Source: Luteipulveratus halotolerans
GTDB taxonomy: Bacteria; Actinomycetota; Actinomycetes; Actinomycetales; Dermatophilaceae
DNA: 64,000 nucleotides
NCBI RefSeq assembly: GCF_001247745.1
Contig: NZ_LAIR01000002.1
Coordinates: forward strand, 1,736,001 to 1,800,000
Direction: 5' to 3'
This document shows, in pieces, positions 43,654-52,925 of the stretch. Each line of letters begins with the position of its first letter. Within the stretch, counting starts at the first letter, position 1. Under the pieces are notes generated by a model. That model did not search any database and had not been told where the DNA came from. It worked only from the letters and a program-made list of their open reading frames with translations. A program made the position numbers and the translations under genes.

Positions 43654-44451
43654 CAGGAAGACCTTCGCCCCGGTCTTGACCACGCCCGGCATCAGGCCGG
43701 CGGCCTTCCAGCCGACGGCGTTGACGCGGTCCTGGACCGTCGTCTGGTAGCGCAGCAGCGCCTGGTCACGTCGGCCCAGCCGGGACGGCGCCGTACGCCG
43801 GAACACCAGCGCGTGCAGGCCGTTGGCCCACCGCGGGTCGTCGGCCTCGCGGGCGTCCCAGGTGGCCTCGATGCTCCAGCCCGGGTGGTTGCGCAGGAAG
43901 ATCCGGTGGGCCTTCTGCACCACCGGCCAGCTCGCGTCGTCGACGAGCACCAGGGCCTCGTCGGCGAGCAGCGGCTCGGCCACGGCCAGCGCCAGGTAGT
44001 GCGCGAGGAGGGTGTGCTCACCGTCGTAGAAGTAGACGCCGACGGGTCGGTCGACGACCCCCGGGCGGGCCATGAGCTGGAAGCAGTCGCCCTCGATCAG
44101 CTCGACGTCGGCGTCCTGGGCATGGCGGCCCAGGTTGGCGCGCAGCTCGTCGCGAGCCTGCTCCCCCGCCATCCCGAACTCCATGAAGTTCTCCATGGCG
44201 TAGAACTTCTTGTCGGTCACGTCGCGGACGGCAGCACACAGCGACCGACCCTTGAAGGTGCCGACCTCCAGGTAGGACTCGTCCTGCGGCAGCAGACGCG
44301 CGGCGTGGTTGAGCACGGCCAGCTCGTTGGTGGAGGTGTAGCCCGCGACGTCCTGGGCGATCCCCTCCCAGGCGGGGTCGACCGGGTCGTGGTCCTGGGG
44401 GTCGCCCGCGAAGTGCGTGGGGAGCTCGGCGAAGAAGCGCCTGGTGTCCAT
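43618..44451 (-). CDS. Class I SAM-dependent methyltransferase (Methyltransf_24-like)
   Basis: A 277-residue protein. SYLEVGTFKGRSLCAAV is the SAM-binding loop, followed by DVELIEGDCFQLM, VGVYFYDGEHTLLAHYL and ALVLVDDASWPVVQ. This matches envelope-locus methyltransferases that modify sugars or glycan termini. The basic C-terminus (VFLSRSRAIGGGKS) may associate with the membrane. It stands alone on the minus strand with its own palindrome 23 bases upstream. Confidence 0.78.
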   Translation of the reverse strand: MDTRRFFAELPTHFAGDPQDHDPVDPAWEGIAQDVAGYTSTNELAVLNHAARLLPQDESYLEVGTFKGRSLCAAVRDVTDKKFYAMENFMEFGMAGEQARDELRANLGRHAQDADVELIEGDCFQLMARPGVVDRPVGVYFYDGEHTLLAHYLALAVAEPLLADEALVLVDDASWPVVQKAHRIFLRNHPGWSIEATWDAREADDPRWANGLHALVFRRTAPSRLGRRDQALLRYQTTVQDRVNAVGWKAAGLMPGVVKTGAKVFLSRSRAIGGGKS

Positions 44452-44474
44452 CGAGTCCGTTTCCTGTCCGTCAT

Positions 44475-44486
44475 TACTGCCGAGTA
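44475..44486. promoter_or_regulatory. TACT-N4-AGTA palindrome upstream of the methyltransferase
   Basis: TACTGCCGAGTA, a perfect arm match, in the 58-base gap between two same-direction genes. It suggests a separate promoter for the methyltransferase. Confidence 0.5.
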
Positions 44487-44509
44487 GCTAGCACATCGTG
44501 CCATGTGAC

Positions 44510-46480
44510 CTACTGCACAGGTGCGTACGCCTGCTGAATCTGCGGCAGCAACCACTTCCAGACCATCGGTGCCGCATCACGCGAGAAGTGCGCACGGTCG
44601 GCGAACAGCGTGATCCCGCCCCGCTGCGCGACGTAGCCCTGCGGGCAGGTCGCGGCCTGCAGGTCGATGAGGCGCACCACGTCGGGATGACGGGCCGCCC
44701 ATCCCTTGAGGACGCCGTTGACCCACGTCGGGTCGCGGACCACGTCGCGCACGCGGGCGAGGTCGGCGGCCGAGGCGTCGGACTGCCCGGTCGTCTCGTC
44801 CTTGGGCAGGTCGCGGCACGGGAGCGTGACCAGGTGCAGCTGGGAGGCACCCGCCGTACGCGTCCTGGCCAGCAGGCCCTCCAGCCCGTGCTCGATCACA
44901 CCGCGGTACGCCGCGTCCGGTGGGCGCGTGACCTGACCGTCGGGGCCGTGGTGGGGATACGCGAGCATCGTCCAGGCGAACAGCAGGACCACCTGGCTGC
45001 GGTCCTGGCGGGCCTGGCCGGGCCAGCTCTCCAGCGTGGTGCGGCACGGCCCCTGCAGCGGGATGTCCTTCTCCCCCGTGGTCGCCGTCGCCGGCAGCAG
45101 GTCACAGCCCTCGCGGGTCTGGTCCGAGACCGACAGCCCCGGATAACGGTCCTTCGGAAGGTCGTGGACCAGCTGCTGGGCCACCGAGTCTCCGAGCACC
45201 GCGATGCGCTGCGGCCCACGACCGGTGTCGTACGCCGGCTGCCCGGCGACCAGGTCGGGCTGGCGGCTGGACAGGGCCGGCTCGGGGGTGCTCCACAGCA
45301 GCACGGCTCCGGCGACGAGCGCCGCCAGGGCCGGGCCGAGGGTCCACCGACGGATGCGGGCCGGCAGGCGCAGGCCACGCAGCCCGTGCCGCATCACCGG
45401 CTCCTCGAGCCAGCGGTAGGACGCCATCGCGACGGCCAGAGTGAGCGCGAGCTGGACGGCTCCGGCCAGCCACCTCGGGGCACCGTCGAGCGGGACCCAC
45501 AGGTGGATCGGCCAGTGGTAGAGGTAGATGCCGTAGGAGATGCGCCCGAGGTAGGGCAACGGCCGCTGGCTCATCAGCCGGTTGAGCAGCGAGGGTCGTT
45601 CGTCGACCGCGGACCAGCCGATCACGCCGGCAGCGACCGCGAACAGCAGCACGCCGCCCTGGGTGTAGACCCACTGCGTGGTCTCGTCGAGCAGGAAGAT
45701 CGCACTGAGCGAGACCGCGAACCCGACCCAGCCCATCACCTCGGTGACCGTGCGCGGGAGCATCGCGGGGCGCCGGCCGTCGCTGCCCCGGCCGAGCAGG
45801 AACCCGACCGCGACGCCGATCAGCAGCGCCTGCACGCGGGTGTCGGTGCCGTAGTACAGACGAGACGCGCTGGCCGTCTGCGCCAGGTGCGCCGTCCAGA
45901 CCGCCGAGGCGACCGCGAGCGCGATGACGATCCCGGCGCGGACCGCCCGCCTGCGCACGAGCATGCAGATCGCGAGCACTGCGAACGGCACCACGACGTA
46001 GAACTGCTCCTCGATCGAGAGCGTCCACGCGTGGCGCAGCGGGGAGGGCGCACCGAACTGGTCGAAGTAGGCGTCGTTGCGGTCAGCCAGCCGCCAGTTG
46101 AGGAAGAAGCCGAGCGTCGCCGCCGCGTCGCCGCCCCAGAGCCGCCGCTGCGCTCCCTCGCCGAACGCCAGCGTCGCGACGAGGACGGCTGCGACGAGGA
46201 CGAGCATCGCCGGCACCACGCGCCGCAGCCGGCGTACGTAGAACGCGACCGCACTGATACGGCCGGTGCGCGCGTGCTCGCTGATCAGGATGCGGGCGAT
46301 CAGGAAGCCCGAGAAGACGAAGAAGTGGTTGATGCCGATCCAGCCGCCCGCGAGCCGGCTCACACCCAGGTGGAACAGCACCACCAGGACGACGAAGAAC
46401 CCGCGGTAACCGTCGACCGCGGCGTAGCGGGCCTGACCGGCCTCGCGGCGCGCGCGACGGGATGTGGAGGTGGTGCTCAT
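44510..46480 (-). CDS. Acyltransferase-3/SGNH fusion membrane protein (copy 1)
   Basis: A 656-residue OafA-type O-acyltransferase. The N-terminal ten-helix acyltransferase-3 domain has VDGYRGFFVVLVVLFHLGV with the conserved His and LRRVVPAMLV with Arg. After a last helix the C-terminal domain outside the membrane is SGNH-like, with IAVLGDSVAQQL and the terminal D-x-x-H of DRAHFS. This class transfers acetyl or succinyl groups across the membrane onto sugars. The ATG at 46480 overlaps the upstream stop by 4 bp. Confidence 0.9.
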   Translation of the reverse strand: MSTTSTSRRARREAGQARYAAVDGYRGFFVVLVVLFHLGVSRLAGGWIGINHFFVFSGFLIARILISEHARTGRISAVAFYVRRLRRVVPAMLVLVAAVLVATLAFGEGAQRRLWGGDAAATLGFFLNWRLADRNDAYFDQFGAPSPLRHAWTLSIEEQFYVVVPFAVLAICMLVRRRAVRAGIVIALAVASAVWTAHLAQTASASRLYYGTDTRVQALLIGVAVGFLLGRGSDGRRPAMLPRTVTEVMGWVGFAVSLSAIFLLDETTQWVYTQGGVLLFAVAAGVIGWSAVDERPSLLNRLMSQRPLPYLGRISYGIYLYHWPIHLWVPLDGAPRWLAGAVQLALTLAVAMASYRWLEEPVMRHGLRGLRLPARIRRWTLGPALAALVAGAVLLWSTPEPALSSRQPDLVAGQPAYDTGRGPQRIAVLGDSVAQQLVHDLPKDRYPGLSVSDQTREGCDLLPATATTGEKDIPLQGPCRTTLESWPGQARQDRSQVVLLFAWTMLAYPHHGPDGQVTRPPDAAYRGVIEHGLEGLLARTRTAGASQLHLVTLPCRDLPKDETTGQSDASAADLARVRDVVRDPTWVNGVLKGWAARHPDVVRLIDLQAATCPQGYVAQRGGITLFADRAHFSRDAAPMVWKWLLPQIQQAYAPVQ

Positions 46481-48507
46481 GAGCCCGCTCCCGCGCGCTG
46501 CTGGTACGCCGACCGGATCGCCGGTGCGAGCCAGGTCCAGATCATCGGGGTGGCCTCCGGCGAGAAGTGGACGCCGTCGCCGTAGAGGTCGATCCCGTGG
46601 CGTCGCGCGGTGAACCCCTTCGCGCATCCCAGCGCGCCGTACAGGTCGAGCACAGGCACGTCGTTCTCGCCGGCCCAGCGCGTGATCAGGCGGTTGAGAA
46701 CGACAGGATCCGCACCGGCGTCCGCGAACGACGGGTGCCGGTCGAGGTAAGCGCGGTAGCTGTCAGGGAGGTAGCTCATCCGCCGGTCGCGGCACGGCAC
46801 CGTCACGACCTGCACCTGCTGAGCGCCCCCGGCCCGCGCGTCGCGCCGCATGCGCTCCAGCGCAGCGACCACCAGCCCTTCGTACCGCGGGTCCTCCACG
46901 CCCACGGCGCGCCCGTCGATCAGGTGCGGCAGCGAGGCCACCGTGCCGGTCATGAGGACGACGACATCGAGCTCACCGGAGCGCGCCGCGTCGGCCATGC
47001 CCTGCTTGAGGGCCAGGCATCGCGGAGTCGGTAGGCTCTCCTTCGGGTTGCCGCCGGCACGAGGCAGGTCGGTCAGGTCGCACCCCGGGTCGGTGAGACC
47101 CACAGCGGCCAGGTCGGAGTACCTGGGCGGTCGGTTCTCGAGCAGCTTCTCGGGGACGGAGTCACCGAAGAGCCCGAACGTGATGCGCTCTCGGCCGGGG
47201 ACGTACGCCGGTGCACCGGGGACGAGCTGTACGGCCGGTGCAGAGGTCACCGGCGTCGCGCTCGCGGGCACCCGTCCGACGGCGAACGACGCCGCCACCA
47301 GCGCGACCACGCTGGTGAGCATCACGAGCCGCGAACCGCGCCGGCCGGTCGGGACAAGACCGCGTACGCCGGCGCGCAGCACGGGTCGCTCGACCAGTTC
47401 GTACGACGTCGCTGCCACCCCGGTCGTGACCACCATGCCCGCCACCACGTGCAGCCAGGTCGGCATGTCCGGCACAGCGTGGGCGAGCCACAGGTGGATC
47501 GGCCAGTGCCACAGGTAGAGCCCGTAGGACAGCTTGCCGAGGTAGGCGATCGGCCGCAGACCGAGCGCGCTGGTCAGCACGGACGGGCGCGGGTCGGCGC
47601 ACGCGGTCACGAGGGCGGCCGCGGCCGCCGAGGTGAGCAGGATGCCGCCGCGGTCGAACATCCAGCCCGCGAGAGGCGGGACCGCGACATACGCCACCAC
47701 GAGCGCGCCCAGTCCGCCCCAGCCGAGTGCCGTCACGACGGCTCGGGGCAGGGGGCGCGGTCGCCGGCCCCTACGGCGCAGCCCCAGCCCGAAGGCCAGG
47801 CCGACGCCGACGAGGAGCGACTGCACCCGGGTGTCGGTGCCGTAGTAGGCGTGGGCCTGCGCCGTGACGCCGCCGAGACCGACGACCGACGTCCAGGCGG
47901 CCGACACCACGGCAAGGGCGAGCACCACAGCGGTCTGAGCACGCCGGCCGCGCAGCACGAACAGCGCGCTGACGAGCAACGGCACGACGACGTAGAACTG
48001 CTCCTCGACGGACAGCGTCCACGCGTGACGCAGGAAGGAGGGGTTGCCGAAGGTCTCGAAGTACTGGTCGTCGCGCAGGATCAGGCGCCAGTTCATGACG
48101 TAGCCGAGCGTGGCGAGGAGATCGGCTCTCAGGCCCCGGCGTACGTCGTCGCTCGCCCAGACCACGCCGTAGGCGCACAAGGTCGCCAGCAGGAGCATCA
48201 GCCCCGGGAGCAGACGCCGCGCACGGCGGCGGTAGAACCCGAGTACGTCGATGTGGCCGTAGTCGACCCGCTCCTCGATCAGCAGCCGGGTGATCAGGAA
48301 TCCCGACAGCACGAAGAACAGGTTGATCCCGACCCACGCTCCCTGCAGCGACAGCACCCCGAGGTGGAACGCCATGAACGTGAGCATGGCCAGCCCCCGA
48401 ATACCGTCCAGAGCAGGACGGTTGCCGTACCGCGAACGTGCCAAGCCGAGGTCCTCCACGTGCGTGTGCTGTGCCGGTGCACATCGCCGCGGGGGTTCGT
48501 GCGTCAA
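46477..48507 (-). CDS. Acyltransferase-3/SGNH fusion membrane protein (copy 2)
   Basis: A 676-residue paralogue of its neighbour. PALDGIRGLAMLTFMAFHLGV, HAWTLSVEEQFYVVVPLL, GKLSYGLYLWHWPIHLW and the SGNH blocks FGLFGDSVPEKL and DGVHFS are all intact. The TTG at 48507 overlaps the preceding stop by 4 bp (TTGA), which supports this start despite the rare codon. It forms an operon with the small two-helix gene upstream and acyltransferase copy 1 downstream. Confidence 0.9.
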   Translation of the reverse strand: MTHEPPRRCAPAQHTHVEDLGLARSRYGNRPALDGIRGLAMLTFMAFHLGVLSLQGAWVGINLFFVLSGFLITRLLIEERVDYGHIDVLGFYRRRARRLLPGLMLLLATLCAYGVVWASDDVRRGLRADLLATLGYVMNWRLILRDDQYFETFGNPSFLRHAWTLSVEEQFYVVVPLLVSALFVLRGRRAQTAVVLALAVVSAAWTSVVGLGGVTAQAHAYYGTDTRVQSLLVGVGLAFGLGLRRRGRRPRPLPRAVVTALGWGGLGALVVAYVAVPPLAGWMFDRGGILLTSAAAAALVTACADPRPSVLTSALGLRPIAYLGKLSYGLYLWHWPIHLWLAHAVPDMPTWLHVVAGMVVTTGVAATSYELVERPVLRAGVRGLVPTGRRGSRLVMLTSVVALVAASFAVGRVPASATPVTSAPAVQLVPGAPAYVPGRERITFGLFGDSVPEKLLENRPPRYSDLAAVGLTDPGCDLTDLPRAGGNPKESLPTPRCLALKQGMADAARSGELDVVVLMTGTVASLPHLIDGRAVGVEDPRYEGLVVAALERMRRDARAGGAQQVQVVTVPCRDRRMSYLPDSYRAYLDRHPSFADAGADPVVLNRLITRWAGENDVPVLDLYGALGCAKGFTARRHGIDLYGDGVHFSPEATPMIWTWLAPAIRSAYQQRAGAGS

Positions 48508-48866
48508 CGAGCTGAGTGGCCGTCCTCGACCTCACGCCGACCCGCGCGGCGGGTCTGGGTACGACGTTCGAAGCCGAACATCGCCGTTCCGACACCGCCG
48601 ATCAGGACGCCGGCGGCAGCCGTCAGTATGGCCCGGAAGCGGGCCACTTCTGGGAGATCGCCGCAGACATTCTTGGGGAACGGGTCAGTGGCCGGCGAGA
48701 ACGCACTGCCGCAGCCGAACTGCGCGCCGGTCTTGCCCGTGAGGGTGACCGGGCTGAAGAAGAGGTACGCCGCGAGCACCAGCAGCCCGACGGCGATCAG
48801 CAGGACCACGCGCGTCCCGGTACGTGGGATCAGGACAGTACGCTCGTCGGCGCTCTCGGTCGGCAC
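48504..48866 (-). CDS. Two-helix membrane protein of unknown family, short paralogue
   Basis: A 120-residue protein. A short N-terminal tail with IPRTGTR is followed by a helix (about 19-38), an outer loop with two conserved cysteines (FGCGSAFSP and VCGDL), a second helix (about 79-100) and a basic tail FGFERRTQTRR. It is a paralogue of the N-terminal part of the gene at 54045-54788. I do not recognise the family. The GTG start has no ribosome binding site but has TACTAT six bases before it, so the transcript may be leaderless. It heads the two-acyltransferase operon. Confidence 0.75.
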   Translation of the reverse strand: MPTESADERTVLIPRTGTRVVLLIAVGLLVLAAYLFFSPVTLTGKTGAQFGCGSAFSPATDPFPKNVCGDLPEVARFRAILTAAAGVLIGGVGTAMFGFERRTQTRRAGRREVEDGHSAR

Positions 48867-48910
48867 GACCGAATAGTACGACCAGACCGTGCAGGATGTA
48901 CTGCAGAGTA
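48867..48910. promoter_or_regulatory. Two palindromes between divergent envelope genes
   Basis: TACTGCAGAGTA at 48899-48910 is a perfect arm match, and GACCGAATAGTA at 48867-48878 is a degenerate one directly abutting the GTG of the minus-strand gene. The pair serves the operon starting at 48866 (minus) and the acyltransferase starting at 48970 (plus). Confidence 0.5.
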
Positions 48911-48969
48911 CGTATGGTGGCCCGGGCGACCAGCGCGGTCGCCGTGCCTGTACCTGATCGAGAGAGTCC

Positions 48970-50946
48970 GTGGTCTCCCACCAGCACCGTTCCCTGCCCT
49001 ATCGCCCGGCCCTCGACGGACTACGCGGCGTCGCAGTTGCCGCGGTGCTCATCTACCACGTCAACGGCGACTGGGCGCCTGGCGGCTGGCTCGGGGTCGA
49101 CCTGTTCTTCGTGCTCTCGGGCTATCTCATCACCTCGTTGCTGCTGAGCGAGCAGCTGCGGTGGGGCAGCATCGACCTCATCGGCTTCTGGCTCTCACGC
49201 GCCCGCCGACTGCTCCCGTCGCTGGTGGTGGTGTGCGGGGCGGTGCTCGTCGCGGCCAGCCTGTGGACCGTCCCCGGTCGCCGCTCCCCCGTGGGCTGGG
49301 ACGTGCTGTCGGCACTGCTGTACGTCGCCAACTGGCGTTTCCTGCTCGGCGACGAGTCCTACTTCGGCAATCTCGCCCTCCCCTCGCCGGTGCGGCACAC
49401 CTGGTCGCTCTCGATCGAGGAGCAGTACTACCTCCTCTTCCCGCTGCTGCTGATCGGCCTGTCCGCGATCACGCGCAACCGCATCGTCCGGTCCGCCGTG
49501 CTGCTGCTGCTCGCACTCGCGTCCGCGGCGTGGATGGTGCACCTCTACGTCCCGGGCCAGGACCCCGGCCGCGTCTACTACGGCACCGACACACGTGCGT
49601 TCGAGCTGCTCGTCGGCGCAGCGGTCGGCAGCCTCATGGCCGGGCGCGCGGCCACGGCCCGACGCCGCCGATCGACGGTGGACCGCGTCATCGGGCTGGC
49701 CGCCTGGCCGGCGCTGGCGGTGTTCGCTGTCGCGTTCTTCGTCCTGCCCGAGAAGTCCGACCTGCCGTTCCAGGGTGGGCTGCTGGTGCTCGCGCTGCTC
49801 GCGACGCTGCCGATCCTCGCCGCCGCCGGTCGCACACCGGGGTCGTTGCAGAGCGTGCTGTCACTGGAGTGGCTGCGACGGCTCGGACTCATCAGCTACT
49901 CGCTCTACCTGTGGCACTGGCCCGTCATCGTCTTCCTCAACCCCGCACAGGTCCCGATCGACGGTGCTGCGCTGTCACTGGTGCAGATCGCGGTGTCGGT
50001 CGGCCTGGCCGTGATCACCTATCGCTACGTCGAACGTCCGATCCGCACGCGGGGCTTCCGCGCCCTGATCCCGGCACGACCGCAGCCGAGCGTCGCGGTC
50101 GCCCGGGTCGCGATGCCCGTCGCCGTGCTCGGGGCGCTCGCGCTGACCCAGTCCAGCGGCTCGTCCGCAGCGCCGGCGAGCGCCGTCGGCGGGTCGAGCC
50201 ACCTCGAGCCGACCGCCGGCGTCTCGGCGACCAGCGGTGTCAAGCGCTCGGTGGTGCTGCTCGGCAACTCGGTGCCCGCGAGCCTGACGCAGAACCACGG
50301 TGGCGACACCACGGTTCCTGACGTCGTCCCCACGGGCAACGTCAGCCTGGGCTGCGACCCCTTCCCGGGCGAGAAGCTCATCGACGGCGATCCCGTCAAG
50401 GTGTCCCCGGACTGTGTGGAGTGGCAGCAGGAGTGGGGCAAGGCGATGCGCCTGGTCTCTCCTGACGTCGCGCTCTACTTCGTCCCGCAGACCCTGGTCA
50501 GCGACTTCAAGAACGATGAGGGCGTACAACGCTTCGGCACCGCCGGGCACGACGCGTTCATCCGCTCCTCGCTCGACCACGTCCGCACGACCTCTCTCGC
50601 GCACGGGGCCAAGCGGTTCGCGCTCACCAACCTGGCGTGCCACCGGATGCCCGACTTCGGGGTCAACAAGGAGATCGACCTCATCAACGACGACGAGCGG
50701 GTCCGGCACGTCAACGCCGTCGCGACCGCGTGGGCGCGCACCCACGGCGTCCCGGTGATCGACACCTTCTCGGCGCTGTGCAAGGACGGCTACCACGGCG
50801 AGGTCAACGGCGTGCCCCTCTACCAGGACGGCATCCACTACACGCCCAGGTCGGGCCCGATCTACTGGCGCTGGCTGGCTCCGCAGATCCGCGACATCGC
50901 GAGCGGCAAGAAGCCCGCGAGCGACGCCGGGACGATCAGCCGGTGA
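48970..50946 (+). CDS. Acyltransferase-3/SGNH fusion membrane protein (copy 3)
   Basis: A 658-residue protein with the same plan: YRPALDGLRGVAVAAVLIYH, HTWSLSIEEQYYLLFPLL, SYSLYLWHWPVIVFL, a linker rich in Ser/Ala, then an SGNH domain. Its first SGNH block reads GNSVPAS rather than GDS; the serine and the later DGIHYT (D-x-x-H) are kept, so activity is possible but not certain. The GTG start has GAGAGAG upstream. The end overlaps the next convergent gene by 11 bp. Confidence 0.9.
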   Translation: MVSHQHRSLPYRPALDGLRGVAVAAVLIYHVNGDWAPGGWLGVDLFFVLSGYLITSLLLSEQLRWGSIDLIGFWLSRARRLLPSLVVVCGAVLVAASLWTVPGRRSPVGWDVLSALLYVANWRFLLGDESYFGNLALPSPVRHTWSLSIEEQYYLLFPLLLIGLSAITRNRIVRSAVLLLLALASAAWMVHLYVPGQDPGRVYYGTDTRAFELLVGAAVGSLMAGRAATARRRRSTVDRVIGLAAWPALAVFAVAFFVLPEKSDLPFQGGLLVLALLATLPILAAAGRTPGSLQSVLSLEWLRRLGLISYSLYLWHWPVIVFLNPAQVPIDGAALSLVQIAVSVGLAVITYRYVERPIRTRGFRALIPARPQPSVAVARVAMPVAVLGALALTQSSGSSAAPASAVGGSSHLEPTAGVSATSGVKRSVVLLGNSVPASLTQNHGGDTTVPDVVPTGNVSLGCDPFPGEKLIDGDPVKVSPDCVEWQQEWGKAMRLVSPDVALYFVPQTLVSDFKNDEGVQRFGTAGHDAFIRSSLDHVRTTSLAHGAKRFALTNLACHRMPDFGVNKEIDLINDDERVRHVNAVATAWARTHGVPVIDTFSALCKDGYHGEVNGVPLYQDGIHYTPRSGPIYWRWLAPQIRDIASGKKPASDAGTISR

Positions 50947-52852
50947 CCTTCTTGATCTGAGGCATGAGCCACTCCCAGAAACCGCGCGCGCCGTCGGCGG
51001 AGTAGTGCACGCCGTCGATGCGGATCTTCTTGCCGCGCACGACCTCTTCGTACTTGCCGTTGGGGCACGCGAAGCTGTCGAGATCGGCGATGTGCACGCG
51101 ATCGGGGTGCTTGGCGGCAAACGCGTCGAGAACGGCATTGACGGCCTTGCCGCGCTGCGGGTCATTGCGGTCCGATGAGAGGTCCTGCCCGGCCACGACG
51201 AACTTCTCCTGGTGGTAGCACGGGACGTTGGTGATGAACACCGGAGCCGTGCTCGGGCTCAGGGCTTTCAGACCTTCCTCAAGGCGCGCGGTGAGGTACG
51301 CGGCGTACGCCGGCGACCCGACCTCGAGGACCTTGCCGTCGACCTCGTGGTCGAAGACCTCCCAGCCACCGAGGCTCCAGACGATGGCCTTGGGCTTGGT
51401 CTGCTGCATGCCGTCGCGCCAGTTGGCGAAGATCGTGTTGCACTCCTCCTGGTCCTCGCCCTTCTGCGGCTTGCCGTTGAAGGCGAGGTGCTGCTCAGCA
51501 GTGCCGCAGCCGAAGTTGACCCTGGCCGTGGCCGCGACTCCGGGGAACTTCTCCTTGGGGAAGTTGTAGCCCAGGCTGAAGCCCACCGAGTCGCCGACGA
51601 TGAGGACGCCGTAGTCGCCGCTGCCGACCGTCGCGGCCTGCGCCTCGCCCGCGCGCGCCGACGGAGCCAGCTGGACGCCGGTCGCCGAGACGCCGATGAG
51701 CACGGCCGCCACGCCCACGGCGGCGGTCGAGAACGCCGGCGAGACGCGGGGCCCGAGCCTGCGACGCAGCGAGCCGCGCCGGATCGGGTCCTCGATCCAG
51801 TAGTACGACGCGGCCGAGACGGCGAAGGTCGCGGCGAAGCGCACCACCGTCAGCGGCACCGTGTCGAGGCCGGTGCGCTCGGGGGTGAGCAGCACGAACA
51901 ACGGCCAGTGCCACAGGTAGAGCCCGTAGGAGAGCTTGCCGACCCAGACCACCACGGGAGTGCTGAGAACGCGCGCGATGGACGTGGTCGGCGCGAGCTC
52001 GACACTGAGCACGAGCAGCACGAACATCACGTCGAACAGCAGGAATCCGCCGTTGAAGACCCAGCCGTCCGCGGGGATCCACAGGAACCAGACGATCGTC
52101 GCCACCGCCGCCGTCCAGCCGATCAGCTCAAGGGGCCGACGATGACGCGACAGAGCAGCGACCCGGCGTGCTCCCATGCGGTGCAGGACAAGGGCGAGCA
52201 CGGCACCGACGAGGATGTCCTGCATCCGGGCGTCCGTGCCGTAGTAGACACGCGAGGGGTCGCCCGGCGTGTTGACCATCGCCATCACGACCGCCGACGC
52301 CAGAGCCAGCGCGCCGACGACGATCGTCGGGCCCCACGACCGGCGGCGGGTGAACACGTGCAGGAGCACGATCAGCAGCAAGGGGAAGATCAGGTAGTAC
52401 TGCTCCTCGATCCCCAGCGTCCAGGTGTGCCGGAACGGCGAGGGCGAGCCGAACTGCTCGAAGTAGGACTGGCCGGTGATGATCATCCGCCAGTTGGCGA
52501 CGTAGAACAGCGCCGCGATGCCGTCGCCCTTGATCGTGCCCGGCGTCTGGTTGTCCATGATGCGGGGCGTCACCAGCGCGACCACGACGAGCATCACGAG
52601 CAGGGCCGGCAGGAGGCGTCTGGCCCGGCGCAGGTAGAACCCGACCAGGTCGATGTTGCCCCACTTGGCGTACTCCTTCAGCAGGAGCCCGGTGATCAGG
52701 TAGCCGGAGACGACGAAGAAGACGTTGACCGACCAGTACCCGCCCTGCACCCATGAGACGGGCACGTGGAACAGCATGATCGTGACGACGGACACCGCGC
52801 GGAGCCCGTCCAGCGCCGGTCGATATCCCATCCCGGGTGGACGTGTGCTCAT
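50936..52852 (-). CDS. Acyltransferase-3/SGNH fusion membrane protein (copy 4)
   Basis: A 638-residue fusion: YRPALDGLRAVSVVTIMLFHV, HTWTLGIEEQYYLIFPLL, GKLSYGLYLWHWPLFVLL, then a C-terminal SGNH domain with VLIVGDSVGFSL and DGVHYS. It should O-acylate an exported glycan. The ATG at 52852 has GGGA four bases before it and fits the family N-terminus; the frame also opens 15 codons upstream. It has its own palindrome 49 bases upstream. Confidence 0.9.
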   Translation of the reverse strand: MSTRPPGMGYRPALDGLRAVSVVTIMLFHVPVSWVQGGYWSVNVFFVVSGYLITGLLLKEYAKWGNIDLVGFYLRRARRLLPALLVMLVVVALVTPRIMDNQTPGTIKGDGIAALFYVANWRMIITGQSYFEQFGSPSPFRHTWTLGIEEQYYLIFPLLLIVLLHVFTRRRSWGPTIVVGALALASAVVMAMVNTPGDPSRVYYGTDARMQDILVGAVLALVLHRMGARRVAALSRHRRPLELIGWTAAVATIVWFLWIPADGWVFNGGFLLFDVMFVLLVLSVELAPTTSIARVLSTPVVVWVGKLSYGLYLWHWPLFVLLTPERTGLDTVPLTVVRFAATFAVSAASYYWIEDPIRRGSLRRRLGPRVSPAFSTAAVGVAAVLIGVSATGVQLAPSARAGEAQAATVGSGDYGVLIVGDSVGFSLGYNFPKEKFPGVAATARVNFGCGTAEQHLAFNGKPQKGEDQEECNTIFANWRDGMQQTKPKAIVWSLGGWEVFDHEVDGKVLEVGSPAYAAYLTARLEEGLKALSPSTAPVFITNVPCYHQEKFVVAGQDLSSDRNDPQRGKAVNAVLDAFAAKHPDRVHIADLDSFACPNGKYEEVVRGKKIRIDGVHYSADGARGFWEWLMPQIKKVTG

Positions 52853-52901
52853 GATTCCCAACGGCTGGTCGACAACGGAACCCGGACAGCATGCCACGGA
52901 C

Positions 52902-52913
52902 TACCGATGAGTA
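52902..52913. promoter_or_regulatory. TACC-N4-AGTA palindrome upstream of acyltransferase copy 4
   Basis: TACCGATGAGTA in the 73-base gap between two same-direction genes, 49 bases before the acyltransferase ATG. Confidence 0.5.
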
Positions 52914-52925
52914 GCGAAGATCACA

